DNA of 64,000 bases from Paratrimastix pyriformis (GCA_027972325.1 JAPMOS010000001.1:715001-779000), one strand, 5' to 3'. Counted from the stretch's first letter, positions 36,101 to 46,700 are shown. The notes: generated by a model not told the origin, from the sequence alone. A program made the numbers and translations.

Positions 36101-36840
36101 CTAAACGAGCCGCCAGTCGCGTCAGCCCTCGCTCGGCCTGGCAGGCGAAGCAAGCCAGACAGACCGGTCAGCTTGTACAGGGCGCTCTCAAAGGGCAGCT
36201 TCTCGGGGTTCGCAGTCAGCCCCATGGTCAGCTGGGTCCCGTTGTGTCGAAGCGAAATCGTATCACCCACAAACAGCGGATCGCCCTCCGAGCGCGCTCG
36301 AGTCCCCGGGAGAAACTTGAAGCTCTCCGGGGGCATATTCTCCGTCAAATACATCTCACCGCCTAACCGCCCAAACATAACAGATTGAGCTGTAAAGGGC
36401 AAAACAAACCGAAGGCTCCGCGGCGCATGGTCAGGTAGCGGCCGCCGACGACCTCCCTTAGATGTACATCCGCGCCATAGGTGACGGGGACGCTTGCCTT
36501 TTCTTCAGCAGTCTGGACATCGCTTGATTTATGTGGCGCCTCCTATTTAGGATCCGCCTTGCAATGGGTCGCCTGAGGACGCGGGCCAGACCTCATCAGA
36601 GAGAGGAGCAGGATAAACGCGCCAAAGGTTGGCCCCAAATTCTGCGAAAAGTTTGGATGTGCGCCCGGATATTTCTAACCAATAAAAAAAATATCGTGCA
36701 GCTGAGATCGATCAGATTCAGTCCAAATGACCATTTGCTGTATAAGTCCGAAGTGACGCAGAATGCTTCGAACAGAGAACGCCAACACCGAGTCCCTCTT
36801 GGCGTACGGTGAGGACGATTGTCTCCCCGAAGAGGAGATG
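17283..36840 (-). CDS. ITPR: Inositol 1,4,5-trisphosphate receptor-like calcium channel
   Basis: One gene of about 19.5 kb has more than 30 introns. IP3 receptors release calcium from intracellular stores. From the 5' end, LLFGETIVLTV (near 36800) resembles the suppressor-domain start. GADVHLREVVGGRYLTMRR (near 36450) and EGDPLFVGDTISLRHNG are MIR/trefoil segments, with more MIR-like sequence at 35900-33700. Long helical RIH-type solenoid exons follow (33700-20900). The channel has AFNRWAGFLLTAAINIILLV, ADVLFLVLGILLLVCLFF, CQIAFAVLGIIISPYFLTFH and SITRNGKMLLTTAVLAILVV. The pore is at about 18520-18690, with inner helix FELLFYFIVIVILFNILFGI. After it come DTFGQLRDE, zinc-finger-like CLICDLP with later histidines, and a coiled-coil tail ending GRPASQ. 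N-terminal exons above 36545 and the start codon are unresolved. It is divergent from the GT61 gene. Confidence 0.88.
17690..17836. repeat. (GGGTGGT)n then (GAT)n in an IP3-receptor intron
   Basis: A G/T-rich heptamer run (17690-17745) passes directly into about 30 copies of GAT (17746-17836). Both lie in the intron before the last coding exon (17649-17283). On the sense strand they read ACCACCC and ATC. Confidence 0.92.
18160..18210. repeat. (GT)n plus G-run in an IP3-receptor intron
   Basis: A GT microsatellite (about 18160-18188) is followed by a G-run of about 21. They lie in the intron between the exon ending ALGFD and the exon starting HHTADEHK. The sense strand reads (C)n(AC)n. Confidence 0.9.
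18721..18768. repeat. (GGATGAGCCCC)n in an IP3-receptor intron
   Basis: Four copies of an 11-bp unit, GGATGAGCCCC, lie in the intron upstream of the pore exon. Confidence 0.85.
19139..19243. repeat. (GGGC/GGGT)n in an IP3-receptor intron
   Basis: About 100 bases of GGGC and GGGT tetramers end ten bases before the exon at 19254. On the sense strand this is CCCGCCC directly after the 5' splice site GTCTGC. Confidence 0.92.
19698..19957. repeat. (GGGGCA)n in an IP3-receptor intron
   Basis: About 250 bases of GGGGCA, interrupted by five-base GGGCA variants, fill most of the intron between two membrane-domain exons. The sense strand reads TGCCCC. Confidence 0.95.
20222..20299. repeat. (GGGCGGGAT)n in an IP3-receptor intron
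   Basis: Units of 9-10 bases, GGGCGGGAT(G), lie between membrane exons. A G-run of about 22 bases (near 20149-20170) lies in the same intron. Confidence 0.85.
22575..22791. repeat. (GGGGTGA)n followed by (GGGC)n in an IP3-receptor intron
   Basis: A heptamer array (22575-22738) switches to GGGC tetramers (22739-22790), which stop at the exon with 5' splice site GTCCGC. The sense strand reads TCACCCC. Confidence 0.93.
23731..23797. repeat. (GGCATTGAG)n in an IP3-receptor intron
   Basis: Seven copies of a 9-bp unit, GGCATTGAG, lie in an intron. The sense strand reads CTCAATGCC, the least C-rich of the intronic arrays. Confidence 0.92.
23959..24236. repeat. (GGGAA)n in an IP3-receptor intron
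   Basis: About 275 bases of GGGAA with GGGGAA variants. The sense strand reads TTCCC, a continuous pyrimidine tract. Confidence 0.95.
26973..27167. repeat. (GGGCA)n in an IP3-receptor intron
   Basis: About 38 near-perfect copies of GGGCA. It is the most homogeneous array in the window. The sense strand reads TGCCC. Confidence 0.95.
27402..27607. repeat. (GGGGCAGA)n in an IP3-receptor intron
   Basis: Octamers of GGGGCAGA with seven-base variants cover about 200 bases. The sense strand reads TCTGCCCC. Confidence 0.94.
28567..28628. repeat. (CGTGG)n in an IP3-receptor intron
   Basis: Twelve copies of CGTGG follow a G-run and end at the GTCCGC 5' splice site of the adjacent exon. The sense strand reads CCACG. 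Confidence 0.93.
30036..30115. repeat. (GT/GC)n microsatellite in an IP3-receptor intron
   Basis: A GTGTGCGT-type run ends in pure GT and a short G-run just before the next exon. The sense strand is CA-rich. Confidence 0.88.
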
Positions 36841-36947
36841 GTTGGATTGGTCCGTTCTAGGGAACGAGCAGAAACACGAGCAGAAACACGGAGAGAGAGA
36901 GAGGGACCGGGTCGTGGCAAGCCTTTCCGGCTGTCCATTTCTCACTG
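36841..36947. promoter_or_regulatory. Putative shared promoter between IP3-receptor and GT61 genes
   Basis: About 100 AT-richer bases separate the two divergent genes. They contain a GAGCAGAAACACGA direct repeat and a GAGAGAGAGA run. The assignment rests on position; the IP3-receptor 5' end is not firmly placed, so the gap could be larger. Confidence 0.35.
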
Positions 36948-39452
36948 ATGCAGCGACCCTGGTTGCTCCTCGTTTTCCTTGCCATTTGTGGCCTTCAGTT
37001 TTTGTGTTATGTAAAGCTTACTTCAATTTTGGGGAACTTGTCCGAGTCCGGTCTTCCCGCTCCCATCAGCCCCCCCTCATCAGCCCCACCACGTCAGACT
37101 ACGTCAGTCGGCCACCAGAACCCACCTCAATCCCGTCAACCTATAACCCCTCCCAAAAAAGAGCCAGCCAAACCGACACCCGACTCACCGGTTCCTCAAC
37201 CACCACCATCACCACCCATGCCGCCCCCGCCGCCCCCGCCGCCCAAGCCCACTCCCCCAGCACAACCTGTTCTGCTGCAAGACGGCCCCTATTTAAAAAC
37301 GCTTTCAAGTATTCCCCCGCGCCCACATCTCACCAATGGGGAGCTGCCCCTGATCCCCTCCGAGGCCCCTATCGAGTCCCCGCACACCTGTGCCAACGAA
37401 GACTTCGGTGATGGCCTGCTGGCCCGCTGGCTTGCCTTGGACACGGGGGAGGGCTCCGAAGCTCGATATTGCACGCCCTACCAGCCCGGGAGATATTCGC
37501 AGGTCGTCTGCCGGCGCATCATGCAGGCGCGCCATACGGGTCCCGACAACATGTGCGCCATGCAGCGGGCCATCTTTGTGCCCTCCTCGGGCCGGTTCAC
37601 CGTCTCTTGTCAGGGCCGGGGACCTCTGGCCAACCTGGGCCACGGGTATATCAACAGCTCACCCTTTCAGCTGACCCTGCGGCCCTGGGCGGAGGGCCTC
37701 CGGTGGCAGTCCAAGCAGGACTGGGACCAGCCGACCATCACCACCGAGCACCCCGAATGGAACTTCCAGTACAACATCAACGGCACCCGGCCCGACAAGG
37801 GCCCGGTCACCTCCATAGCCGAGGCGGTCTTCGACACAACCCCCACTCTGTTCGTCGACCGCGATTGCGCCCCACCACACAACCCGGTCCGTGCGCTGGC
37901 CCGACGGCGGTCCCCCTCCCCCCACCCCCCCCTCCCCCACCCCCCCTCCCCCACCCCCACCCACCCCCACCCAACCCCACCACCGCATCGCCCCTCTTCC
38001 CGACCAGGGCACGGCCACTACGATGCTCAGCGAGCTTCCTTTCATGCGCATTCTCCCCGTGGGCGCGCGCAGTTCCATTGCATGACGGACGTGGTGAATG
38101 CCTTCGAGATGCTGCAGATGTTCTCGGTGGACATGCGTCGGGCCCGGATCCTCTTCCTGGACAACGACCCCGCAGGCCCCATGATCGACTTCTGGCGGAC
38201 CATGGCTGGGGGCGGCGTCTACACGCGTGACGTCTGGAGCCGCTGGCGGGAGCCGCTCTACCTGGAGAACGCCATCATGGCCTTGCCCGGGGGCTGCTGC
38301 CTCATGTGGAAGGACCACTGGTCCGCCAAACGCCAAACCAGACCCGACACGCAGCACGCACAGCCCGACCAGTTCCCCCTCCTCCTCCTCTCCGTGGATG
38401 AGTGAGAATGGTTTGGGGGGAACGCGCCTCACCTTTCTGCGATCCGCACCATCCTCTCCAGGTTCACCACACTGTGCCCCCACTCGGGCCCCGTCTTCAC
38501 GGCTATGCTGCACCACCTCAATTCGCACCTGCACTGGGACTACCCGACCCGAGCCGACGCCCTGCTGATCGCCCGGACGCTTCTCCTCAACGAGCTCGGG
38601 CCCTCGGGCAAGGTGGCGCCCGCCTACAGCCCTGCCCAGCTGGACGCGATGGAGGCCCGGGCTCCGGCGCCCGGCCCCGAGCCGCACTACCCGGCTGAGT
38701 GGTGGGGCACGGCTCGCATGCCCACGCCCAGTGCGCACATCCGGGCGCTGGGCCTCCCGTCCACCTACGAAGATCTGCTGCTGGGCGAGAAGCGCCCGAC
38801 GATCCTGTTCCCGGCCCGGCGGACCCGGTCGCGCCACCTGACCAACGAGGAGGCCCTGCTGCAGGCCATGGGGGCCAAGTTCGTGCCCCGCTTCAGGGTG
38901 GTCGTCCTCGATATGCCCGTGCTGCCCTGGCGCAACCAGCTGCAGCTCGTGCGCCGGGTGGCCCTCTACACGGGCATCCACGGGGCGGCCTTCCAGCACG
39001 TCATGTTCATGACCCCCAACCAGGCCGTCCTCGAGTACCTGCCCTGGAACTACCACGCAGTGGTCCGTCACCCGCCACCCCGCCCTCCATCAATCCACCA
39101 TCATCGCCGTCACCACCACCATCATCAGCAGCATCGCCAGCAGTAGCGGCATCTGGCATCACCCTTCCCTTCCTCCCGTTCATGGGGTCTCACTGCCCCC
39201 CCCCCCCCCCCCCCCCCCGCTGGGTAGGTGTACAAGAACATGGCGGCCTTCTGCGGGTCGATGCCCGACGACCAGTACCTGCAGTGGTTCAACGGCGACC
39301 CCTCGGGGGGCACCGAGCAGACCCGGGTGGACATCCCGGTGCTCCTCGACATGATGGAGGTGCTGCTGCCTGCAGAGCCCGGGGCCGACCAGGCCGCCCG
39401 GATGGCCCGCCGGAAGGAGTACCTGCAGCGATCCTTTGTGAAGCCCAAGTGA
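36948..39452 (+). CDS. GT61-family (EOGT-like) glycosyltransferase, type II membrane protein
   Basis: Four exons (36948-37886, 38073-38320, 38462-39062, 39228-39452) join in phase to 670 residues. Residues 4-23 are a signal-anchor. A Pro-rich stem (about residues 30-110) leads into a lumenal domain. Family signs are TLFVDRDC and FHCMTDVVNAFEMLQ, which resemble the (Y)H.(M)TD.(F)NA motif. RPTILFPARRTRS and the C-terminal GIHGAAFQHVMFM box, the GT61 glycine-histidine loop, follow. GT61 enzymes add GlcNAc or xylose to secreted glycoproteins, so this one is probably in the ER or Golgi. The donor and acceptor cannot be told. The introns begin GTCCGT, GTCCGC and GTCCGT. The last carries a C-run of about 22 bases before its TAG acceptor. 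The ATG is the first in frame and directly precedes the anchor. Confidence 0.82.
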
Positions 39453-39470
39453 GGGCAGCCTGTGCGAGAT

Positions 39471-39510
<40 letters not shown>

Positions 39511-39718
39511 GTGTGCGCGCGCGGGACAGAGGGCTTCTTTTTGCGGCATTCCCCCCGTGGCCTCGACTTTGGGCGCTGGCACTTCGTTCGGCCCCAACCC
39601 AAGCAGCGAGGGGGGGAAGGGGAGCCATCCGGGTTCTCTTGTTCCGCCGGCTGACAGTCGGCGACAGGAGAGAAGAGAGAAAGAAAACGACATGGTTTCT
39701 TGGGAGAGCCGAGCGGGT
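39453..39718. other. Convergent 3' gap with (GT)n
   Basis: The gap between the GT61 stop and the dehydrogenase stop holds a GT microsatellite (about 39475-39502). No gene is seen. Confidence 0.7.
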
Positions 39719-41084
39719 TTAGGCGCGCTCCTCGGTGCGGATGGGGTGCAGCTCGGTGAACTCGACGCCGATCTCGTGGCCGCTCTTGACCAGGCCCGCC
39801 ACGACCGTCTCCAGGAGGCCCACCCCGTTGGTCCGGTTGCGCTCCTCGTTCTCGTACTCCTTCTCGCCGGGCACGTAGATGCGCTGCTGGCCCTCGGCCT
39901 TGGGCGAGTCGATCAGCTCCTGCACCAGCCGGTCCATGTCCGCCTTGAACTGGGCCGCGTCCCGGAAGAGGTCGATCCGCATGCACCCGATGAAGTGGCC
40001 GACGTCCTGTCCGCGAAGCACCCAGGAAGACGGGCGGAGTGAGCGTGGTGGTTCGAGGTCCTGGCGGGATCGGGGGGCCAGGGCGTGGCGGGGGGCAGGC
40101 AGTGACCTGGTTGCGGTCGTCGTGGGGATGGGCGACGTGGTTGCCGAAGTTGGCGGCCGAGAGGACACCCGAGAGGATATCCACCATCATGGCCAGCCCG
40201 TAGCCCTTGTAGCCGCGCATCAGGTCGATGCCGCCCAGGGGCATCAGAGACCCGCGCCCGTCGATGACCTGGTTGGGGTCGGTGGTGACATTGCCCTGGC
40301 CGTCGATGGCCCAGCCCGCAGGGAGGGGCTTGCCGGCCTTCAGATACACGTTGACGCGGCCTGTCCAAAAGGGGTGGTGTCACTTCGAATCGGCGGGACC
40401 CCCCAGTGCACGGACCGATGGGCACAGTGCTCGTGGCCATGTCGAGGACGAAGGGCCGGTGGGACTGGCAAGGAACCGCAACGGCGATGGGGTTGGTTCC
40501 CAGCATGCTGGTGCGGCCGTAGGTGGGGGCGACAAGAGGCTGACTGCCAAGAAAAGTGGTGAGTGAACGCCTGCGGTTCATGACAGACGAGTTGGTGAAG
40601 CTGAAGCCGATCATGTTTTCGGGCAGGGCCATCATGGCGTAGTAGCCAGCAATCCCGTAGTGCTGCCATCCAACGTCAAAAAGAAAAAAAAAAATGGGCG
40701 TCCGAAACCAAAAAAGTCTTTGCGGACGTTGCTGTTGTGGATGGCGCAGAAGCACATGCCGGATTGCTTGGCCTTCTCAATGCACATCTGCATGCACTTG
40801 TGGGAAACAACCTGCCCGAGACCGTTGCCGCCATCAACAGAGAGGGAAACCGGGGTCTCGCGCTCGACGCGGAAGGGAGTAGTGGGGTCAACAAAGCCGC
40901 GTTTGATACGGTCGCCGTAATATGTCGAGAGACGGATGATGCCATGCGAATCGACACCGCGAAGATCGGCCGAGATCAAAACATCAGCAGCAAGAGCAGC
41001 ATCGGCTTCAGGGACGCCGAGCTTGTGGAAGAAGCGAACGATGTACTGGCGCAGATCTTCGGCGTTGTAATAATGGACCTTCAT
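39719..41084 (-). CDS. Malate/L-lactate dehydrogenase (LDH2/MDH2 oxidoreductase family)
   Basis: Four exons (41084-40728, 40662-40416, 40360-40107, 40006-39719) join in phase to 381 residues. This NAD(P)-dependent family oxidises 2-hydroxy acids such as malate, L-lactate or ureidoglycolate and is unrelated to Rossmann-type MDH. Diagnostic features are the catalytic His47 in LRGVDSHGIIRL, HNSNHYGIAGYYAMMAL, TSMLGTNPIAVAVP and GYKGYGLAMMVDILSGVL. The Met at 41084 (MKVHYYNAEDL) fits the family start; the upstream frame has no ATG. Introns begin GTCCGC, GTCCGT and GTCACT; the first is 65 bases and carries a T-run. Bacteria carry many close relatives, so lateral origin is possible, but the introns show it is resident. 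It lies convergent to GT61. Confidence 0.9.
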
Positions 41085-41226
41085 TCTGAAAGCGGAGTCA
41101 GCCAACCCATGACGCTCCTCTCGTTTCAGGACCCCGATGGTGACTGCCTACTTGTTCGAGGTACAACTCACTGAAACCCATCACTTTGAAAGAAATGAAA
41201 GGGACAGAGGAAGACAAATTGGGGCC
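41085..41226. other. Short same-strand intergenic gap
   Basis: This gap of about 140 bases lies between the LRR gene stop and the dehydrogenase start. It must hold the dehydrogenase promoter. No motif was recognised. Confidence 0.5.
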
Positions 41227-43462
41227 TCAAGACACAGTGGCCCATTTTGGAAGGTGTTCCTTCAAGAACCTCGCCAACTTTGGTGGGACGCAGTGAACTT
41301 TCGCTGACAGAAGGAATGGCACCCCACCGAGAGGCAGATCCACGAGGCGCAACGAGTGGCACCGATAGATGGTCAAGTTCTCGAGGCGTGAGCATCTTGC
41401 CATTGAGATTTGGACTAACTTGGGGCTGTCACCGATAGAGAGATCAACGATCGAGGGCGCTCCCAGGTGGAGAACCGAGGTCGCGAGGTCTGCGATGTGA
41501 AGGGATTTTAGCCTGGGCAATTCCCCCAATAAGTCACTCTGAGCCGCGGGAGCAGAGGGGACATTGCCTCCCTGGCGCGGTTCGGAAATGAGCGAGAGGT
41601 TGGTCAGGTGGGCAGCGACGCCATGGATGAGCGAATAGAGGGACGCTTTCTTGACGACAGGAGCCGAGAACAGGGCCAACGAACGGAGAGGCGCATCCGA
41701 TGAGAGTGAGATCTCCTCGGTCACCATGCAGGCTGTCAGTCCCGCGAGGCGAGGGCACCGCAGAGTTAGCGTCCCAATGGGTGTGCCGATGGGGAATAGG
41801 CTGAGCGTGCGCAGAGCGGGCCCATCGATGATCAGTGCGGGCACCCCGCCGGGTACATCCGGGTGCGCCCATGAAATATGCAGCAGCGTCACGGAGGGGG
41901 CTACGATCAGGCGGTTCAGCCCTGAGGCGTTGGCCAGCACGGCAGTCAATTCGGACAGATGCGGAAGCCACGTTCCCCCGCAGATCTCTCCGAGGGTCGC
42001 GGGGTCCTTGACCGAGAGGCCGTCCAGGGTGCGGATGGAGGCGAACTGGCGCGCGAAAGAGGTCCGCAGCACGGCCAATGCCAGGTCGCCGATGTAGTCC
42101 AGTGAGGCAAGGCGGCCGAGGGGAACAAGCGTGTCGATCCCAACCGAGCGCGGGAGGGACAAATTTGTGAGTCCAGGGCAGCGCAGGTGGACCACGGAGG
42201 TCCCGAGTTCCCCCAGGGACAGAGTGTGGAGATTGGGGCAGTCCAACGTACACTGGCCCTGCAGATCGCACCGGAGGAGGAGCTCCTCCAGTCGAGAGGT
42301 CTGCAGAACAAGGTTCGAGCAGAGCGGCTTGGTCGTGCAGCCCGAGAGAACAAACCGGCACAGCCGCTCGATCAGGGGGACCAGGCCAACGGGTTGGCAG
42401 GTCCACCAGGCCTGTTGGATGACAACCGAGTGGAGCGCGGGAGCCTGACGAGCCAGGATGGACACGACCTCCATGGGGGGGCCCACGAATTCTACCCGTT
42501 GCAGGGTGGCTGCGTTCGCGGCGAAAAAAGCGGCCACATCCGGGCCAAGATCGCGGGGTGACGGGAACATCATGGTCAACGAGGTTAGGTGAGAGCAGCC
42601 ACTGCCGCAAAGCGACCGTAAAAAGTGCTCCCCGGAGGTGATCTCGACTTCGCGCAGGCGGACAACATTTTCCGGGGAAAGGGCAAGCGTGAAATCGCTC
42701 GAAACTGAGAGAGAGATCAACGTCTCGAGATCAGGAAGCTGCAAGGGCAACCGAAAGAGATCCTCATTCTCCCAGGGGACCGCGCCGATGGCCAGCCGGC
42801 GGAGATGGACGCAGGCGGAGAGGATCCTGTAATGACAGCAGTTCCATGGCGTGTCCGATTCCAGAGTGAGCGAGAGGAGGTTCGGGCAGGACCCGGCGAG
42901 GACCTCCAACAGGCGGCTCGGGGGGTTGTGAAACTGCTGGATCGTGAGGTCCTGGAGCGAGGCACCGAGCCGGACGAGGATGGCACAGAGGGCCTCCTCG
43001 GAGAGCCCCTTCGGAGACCCCACGACAAGAGTATGCAAATCACAGTGGTGCGAAAAGGCCTCGTCGACCCACCCAGAGTAAACACCCGCCTCGCGACCAC
43101 ACTCGGTAAAAGAAGACAGCCGAAGTTCTGGATCCAGTAAGACGGACGATGAAGACGCTGACTGACCCAAAATACAGACTCTGCAAGCGAGAACATGGGC
43201 CCACGAGTGCCGCAAGAGCTTGTGCGCAGGGAACCCTTGATGGTGGTGTCTGTGACAAGATCATTGGGCGTTTGTCGCGAACGAATGGTGCCGGAGGATG
43301 TTCTTCCACGTCTTCAAAATCCAACTCCAAAGCCGTGCCTCTCAAACTCCGACGAAGCTGACGGCCCTGGGCAATCAACACGGCATACGTGCGAATTGGG
43401 GAAGGAGAGCCATGAATCAGGTACCAGAGTATTTCAAGCGGAAGGCTGGTTAAACTGGACAT
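41227..43462 (-). CDS. F-box-like leucine-rich-repeat protein
   Basis: Two exons (43462-43180 and 43127-41227) are split by a 52-base intron (GTCTGT..CAG). They give 727 residues in phase. Residues 1-40 (MSSLTSLPLEILWYLIHG...) look like an F-box, and the rest is a long solenoid of degenerate LRRs. Examples are LHTLVVGSPKGLSEEALCAI, LVLQTSRLEELLLRC, LHTLSLGELGTSVVHLRCPG, LHIADLATSVLHLGAPSIVD and LENLTIYRCHSLRLVDLPLG. Several repeats have Cys-Pro starts as in F-box/LRR proteins. The inferred role is a substrate adaptor of an SCF ubiquitin ligase; the F-box call is by pattern only. The gene lies between two minus-strand genes, with E1 upstream. Confidence 0.72.
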
Positions 43463-43730
43463 CGCCTCGATCGATGCCCCTCACTGAGAACTGAACAAAA
43501 TAAAACGGCATTCTGCTGCAGGATCGACTTCTCCCCGAAGGTGAGCTGCACCGTGCCGCTCCGCAGCGGAGGCCAACCCGATCGCGAAAAATGTTTTTGT
43601 CAGTTTTGCGCTCGACCTGCTTCGAATCTCGTTGCTCTGGTGGAAATGTGTGCGTGCGGGGAAAGCTGTCGTCGCTCTGATTTACAGGAAAGGACATTCA
43701 CAAAAGAAAACCAACCAGATCGCAACCCGT
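43463..43730. other. Intergenic gap between E1 and the LRR gene
   Basis: 268 bases with mixed composition. It contains the E1 3' end and presumably the LRR promoter. No RNA gene or repeat is seen. Confidence 0.6.
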
Positions 43731-46700
43731 TTAGTGGAGGACCACCACGACATCCGGGGTGAAGATGGTCTCGTCGTCGACGTCATCGGGCTGGGCGGGG
43801 TCGGAGGCCGACAGGGACAGGGTCATGGTCTTCTTTGTGGGGGGCTCGTGGAAGAGATGCTGGTGGATCTCGGAGAGCCGCATCCGGAGGCGGTCCTTGT
43901 GGGCGGGGTTGGTCATGTCGTAGAACATGCCCTTGCCGGCGGTGACCATCTGCACACTCAAGTGGAGCTGGTCCTGGAAGTGGTTGATGACCTCGCCCAG
44001 GGTCACGTCGCCGTGCATCCGGATGACGTCGTGCCGGGTGTGCTTGGGCGGGACGGCCCGGACGCTCCACTTGAAGGAGCCCCCGGCCTTCTTGTACTCG
44101 GCCTCCTCGAGCTTGTACTGGGCGATCTGGGTCCGGAACTCGGTCGACTGCTCCACCGTGCGCGGGGGCAGCGGCTCAGCAAAGCCCCACACGTGGGTGG
44201 CGAGGTTGATGGAGCCGTTGGTGTACTTGGCAATATCCTGGGGGACGGGCGGAGGGGAGCGTCGTGAGTCGCGGGGAAGGGACGAGTCAGGCAGCAGCTC
44301 TGGAGACATCCAAGGGCGGGGCGCGCGGGGGAATGAGGGCGGGCGGGCGGGCGGGCGGGCGGACCTGGCAGCCCTGGACGAGGAGGTAGAGCTGGTTGAG
44401 GACGAGGCCCGTGACCATGGCCGTGGTGGTGGCCAGGGCGGGGATGATGCGCCCGGCGGCCGTCTTGACGGCCATCCGGTCGGTGGGCTCGATGTGGTAG
44501 TTGGCCCCGCGCAGGTTGGCGCAGGCCGTGCAGTAGTCCACATGGAAGTTGGCGTCTGGCGAGCACCACCGGAGGAAGGGCACGATGAGGCGCCACTGAC
44601 AGAGCAGTGCCCAAATCGATCGCCTCGGCGGGGTGGGGCGGGGTGCGGACCGTCATCCTTCTCGAACTTCTCGGGGTGGACGTGGGCCTGGTCGATGGCG
44701 GCCCGGGGCAGGCTGTCCCGGAGCCGGGCCACCAGGGCCTCCTCTTCCTCGGGGGTGTACTGGGGCGCGTCGGCCTTGTCCTTCTTCTCGCCCTCAGCGG
44801 GGGCGGCGGCGACTGGGGAGCGGAGGAAGAGCTGTGTCAAACCACGGGGCGGGGGCCGCGCGGGCGGGCAGACCCTTCTTGGGCACGTAGACGGGCACCT
44901 GGACCCGGCTCAGCACCTGGCAGAAGTACTCGTAGTCGGCCTGGCTGTTGATGCGGTGCTGGGGCACCCCGAGGGCGTGGGCCCGCAGGTTGGCGGCGCA
45001 GTGGACGAACTGCATGTGCAGCACGTTGGTCGGGTCGAAGATCATGGGCACGGGCATCCGCTTGACGCCCGTCCAGAAGGGCTGACCCGTGGTCGTGTCC
45101 ACGGCGTCGGCGGGGAAGTTGGTCAGCAGCTGCACGATTTGGTCTGCGCGCAGAGGCGGGTGGGGGTGATGACGGAAGGCGGTGAGTCCCACGGAGACCG
45201 ATGCCCATCGCCTTTCCGACGCCCCTTCGAACCCTTCTCGAATGCCCCTTCCCATCTCGGGGGGGGGGGGGGGGGGGGGGCGACGACGGCGACAGACCAT
45301 GGAAGAACTGCTGGAACTTGATGCGGCCCCAGGCGATGCACTTCTCGAAGGTGAAGGGGGCGTCGGCGACGGCCTCGTGGACGAGCTCGAGGGCCTCGCG
45401 CTGCTCGGAGATGTTCATCCGGCTGGGCAGCTCGGCCAGCCACTTGGCGGGGTCCTTGGCGAAGTCCTTCAGCACGGAGATGTTCAGCTTGAAGAGCTTG
45501 TTGTACGAGCCGATGGTCTCCTCCGAGACGGACCACTCGATGCAGTGCATGATCAGGTTGGGGAAGTTCCTGCGGCGCCCCACGGGGGGAAAAAGGCGAG
45601 AGGGTGGGCGGGTGAGCGATGCGGTGTCACATGAGGCTGCCAAACTGTGTCCTGCCATCCAGGGCCAGGGCCAGGGCCAGGGCCAGGGCCAGGGCCAGGG
45701 CCAGGGCCAGGGCCAGGGCCAGGGCCAGGGCCAGGGCCAGGGCCAGGGCAAGGACAGGGTCGGGGCGGACCGGATGGTGCACATGGGCACGCCGACACCC
45801 TCGGCGAAGTCGGTCGAGTCGCTGTAGCACTCGGTCTTGCCGGGCAGCACGACCTGGACGTTGGCCATGGTCCCGGTGGTGCCGCTCTCGAGCAGGGGCT
45901 TCCGGTGGGCGGCGCACTTGCCGTCGGTGTAGGTCCGGGCGGCCACGTTGTCGAGGGCGTTGACGGCCACGTCAATGGCGGGCCAGAAGGCCTCGTCGGT
46001 GAAGACGTTCTCGGTGTCCTCACCCACGGCGCTCGTGTGGCAGGTGATCTGCAGGCCCGAGTTCATCTCACGCATGGCCCGCGCCGCGGCGGTACTCTTG
46101 TGGGAGCCGATGTCTGTCCCGGGTGGGTGGGTGGGTGGGTGGGTGGGTGGTGGATGGTGAACAGAGAGCGGGGGGGAGGGGCGATGGAGCGGAAGAAGGG
46201 TGGTGGTGTGGGCAGGAGGGCGGACCGCGCGGGCGGAAGAGGAACTGGCGGTTGAGGTTGGACTTCTCGATGGTGTCCATGTCGGTCATGGTGACCAGGC
46301 CGCCCTCGGCCTCCAGCCCGACGCCCATCATGGCGAACCCCTTGGCGAACTCGCAGCCCAGGGCCCCGGCGCCCACCAGGAAGGGCTTCAGGGCGCCCAG
46401 CTTCTTCTGGGTCTCGGCCCCGAAGACCATCCGCTGGCCGTCGTACCGGTTGCCCACGGGCAGGTACTGGGCCGGCTCGCCCATGGTCTCGGGCAGGATC
46501 TCGGCAATGTCGAAGTGCAGCCACTGGTGCAGCGGGGTGAACTTGCCCGTGACCTTCATCACCTCCTGGGCCACCACCCCGCCCAGGAAGGCCGCCATGG
46601 GGCACAGGTTGCCCTGGACGTGCATCGCCAGCCGGCGCAGCAGGGGCGCGGCCTCGTCGAAGCTCTCAAGGCAGAACTCGCGGGCGACCTGGGCAAGGGG

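Noticed and set aside
17283-36840. Possibility that the long minus-strand region is several genes
   Set aside because: The N-terminal MIR parts, the helical solenoid and the channel follow IP3-receptor order without a promoter-like gap or an internal stop-plus-start, so one gene is preferred.
40737-41174. Plus-strand frame over the dehydrogenase gene
   Set aside because: It is antisense to conserved LDH2-family exons and has no family features; long antisense frames are expected at this GC content.
43128-43147. A 20-base intron in the F-box/LRR gene
   Set aside because: Its length does not restore phase, whereas a 52-base intron with donor GTCTGT does.
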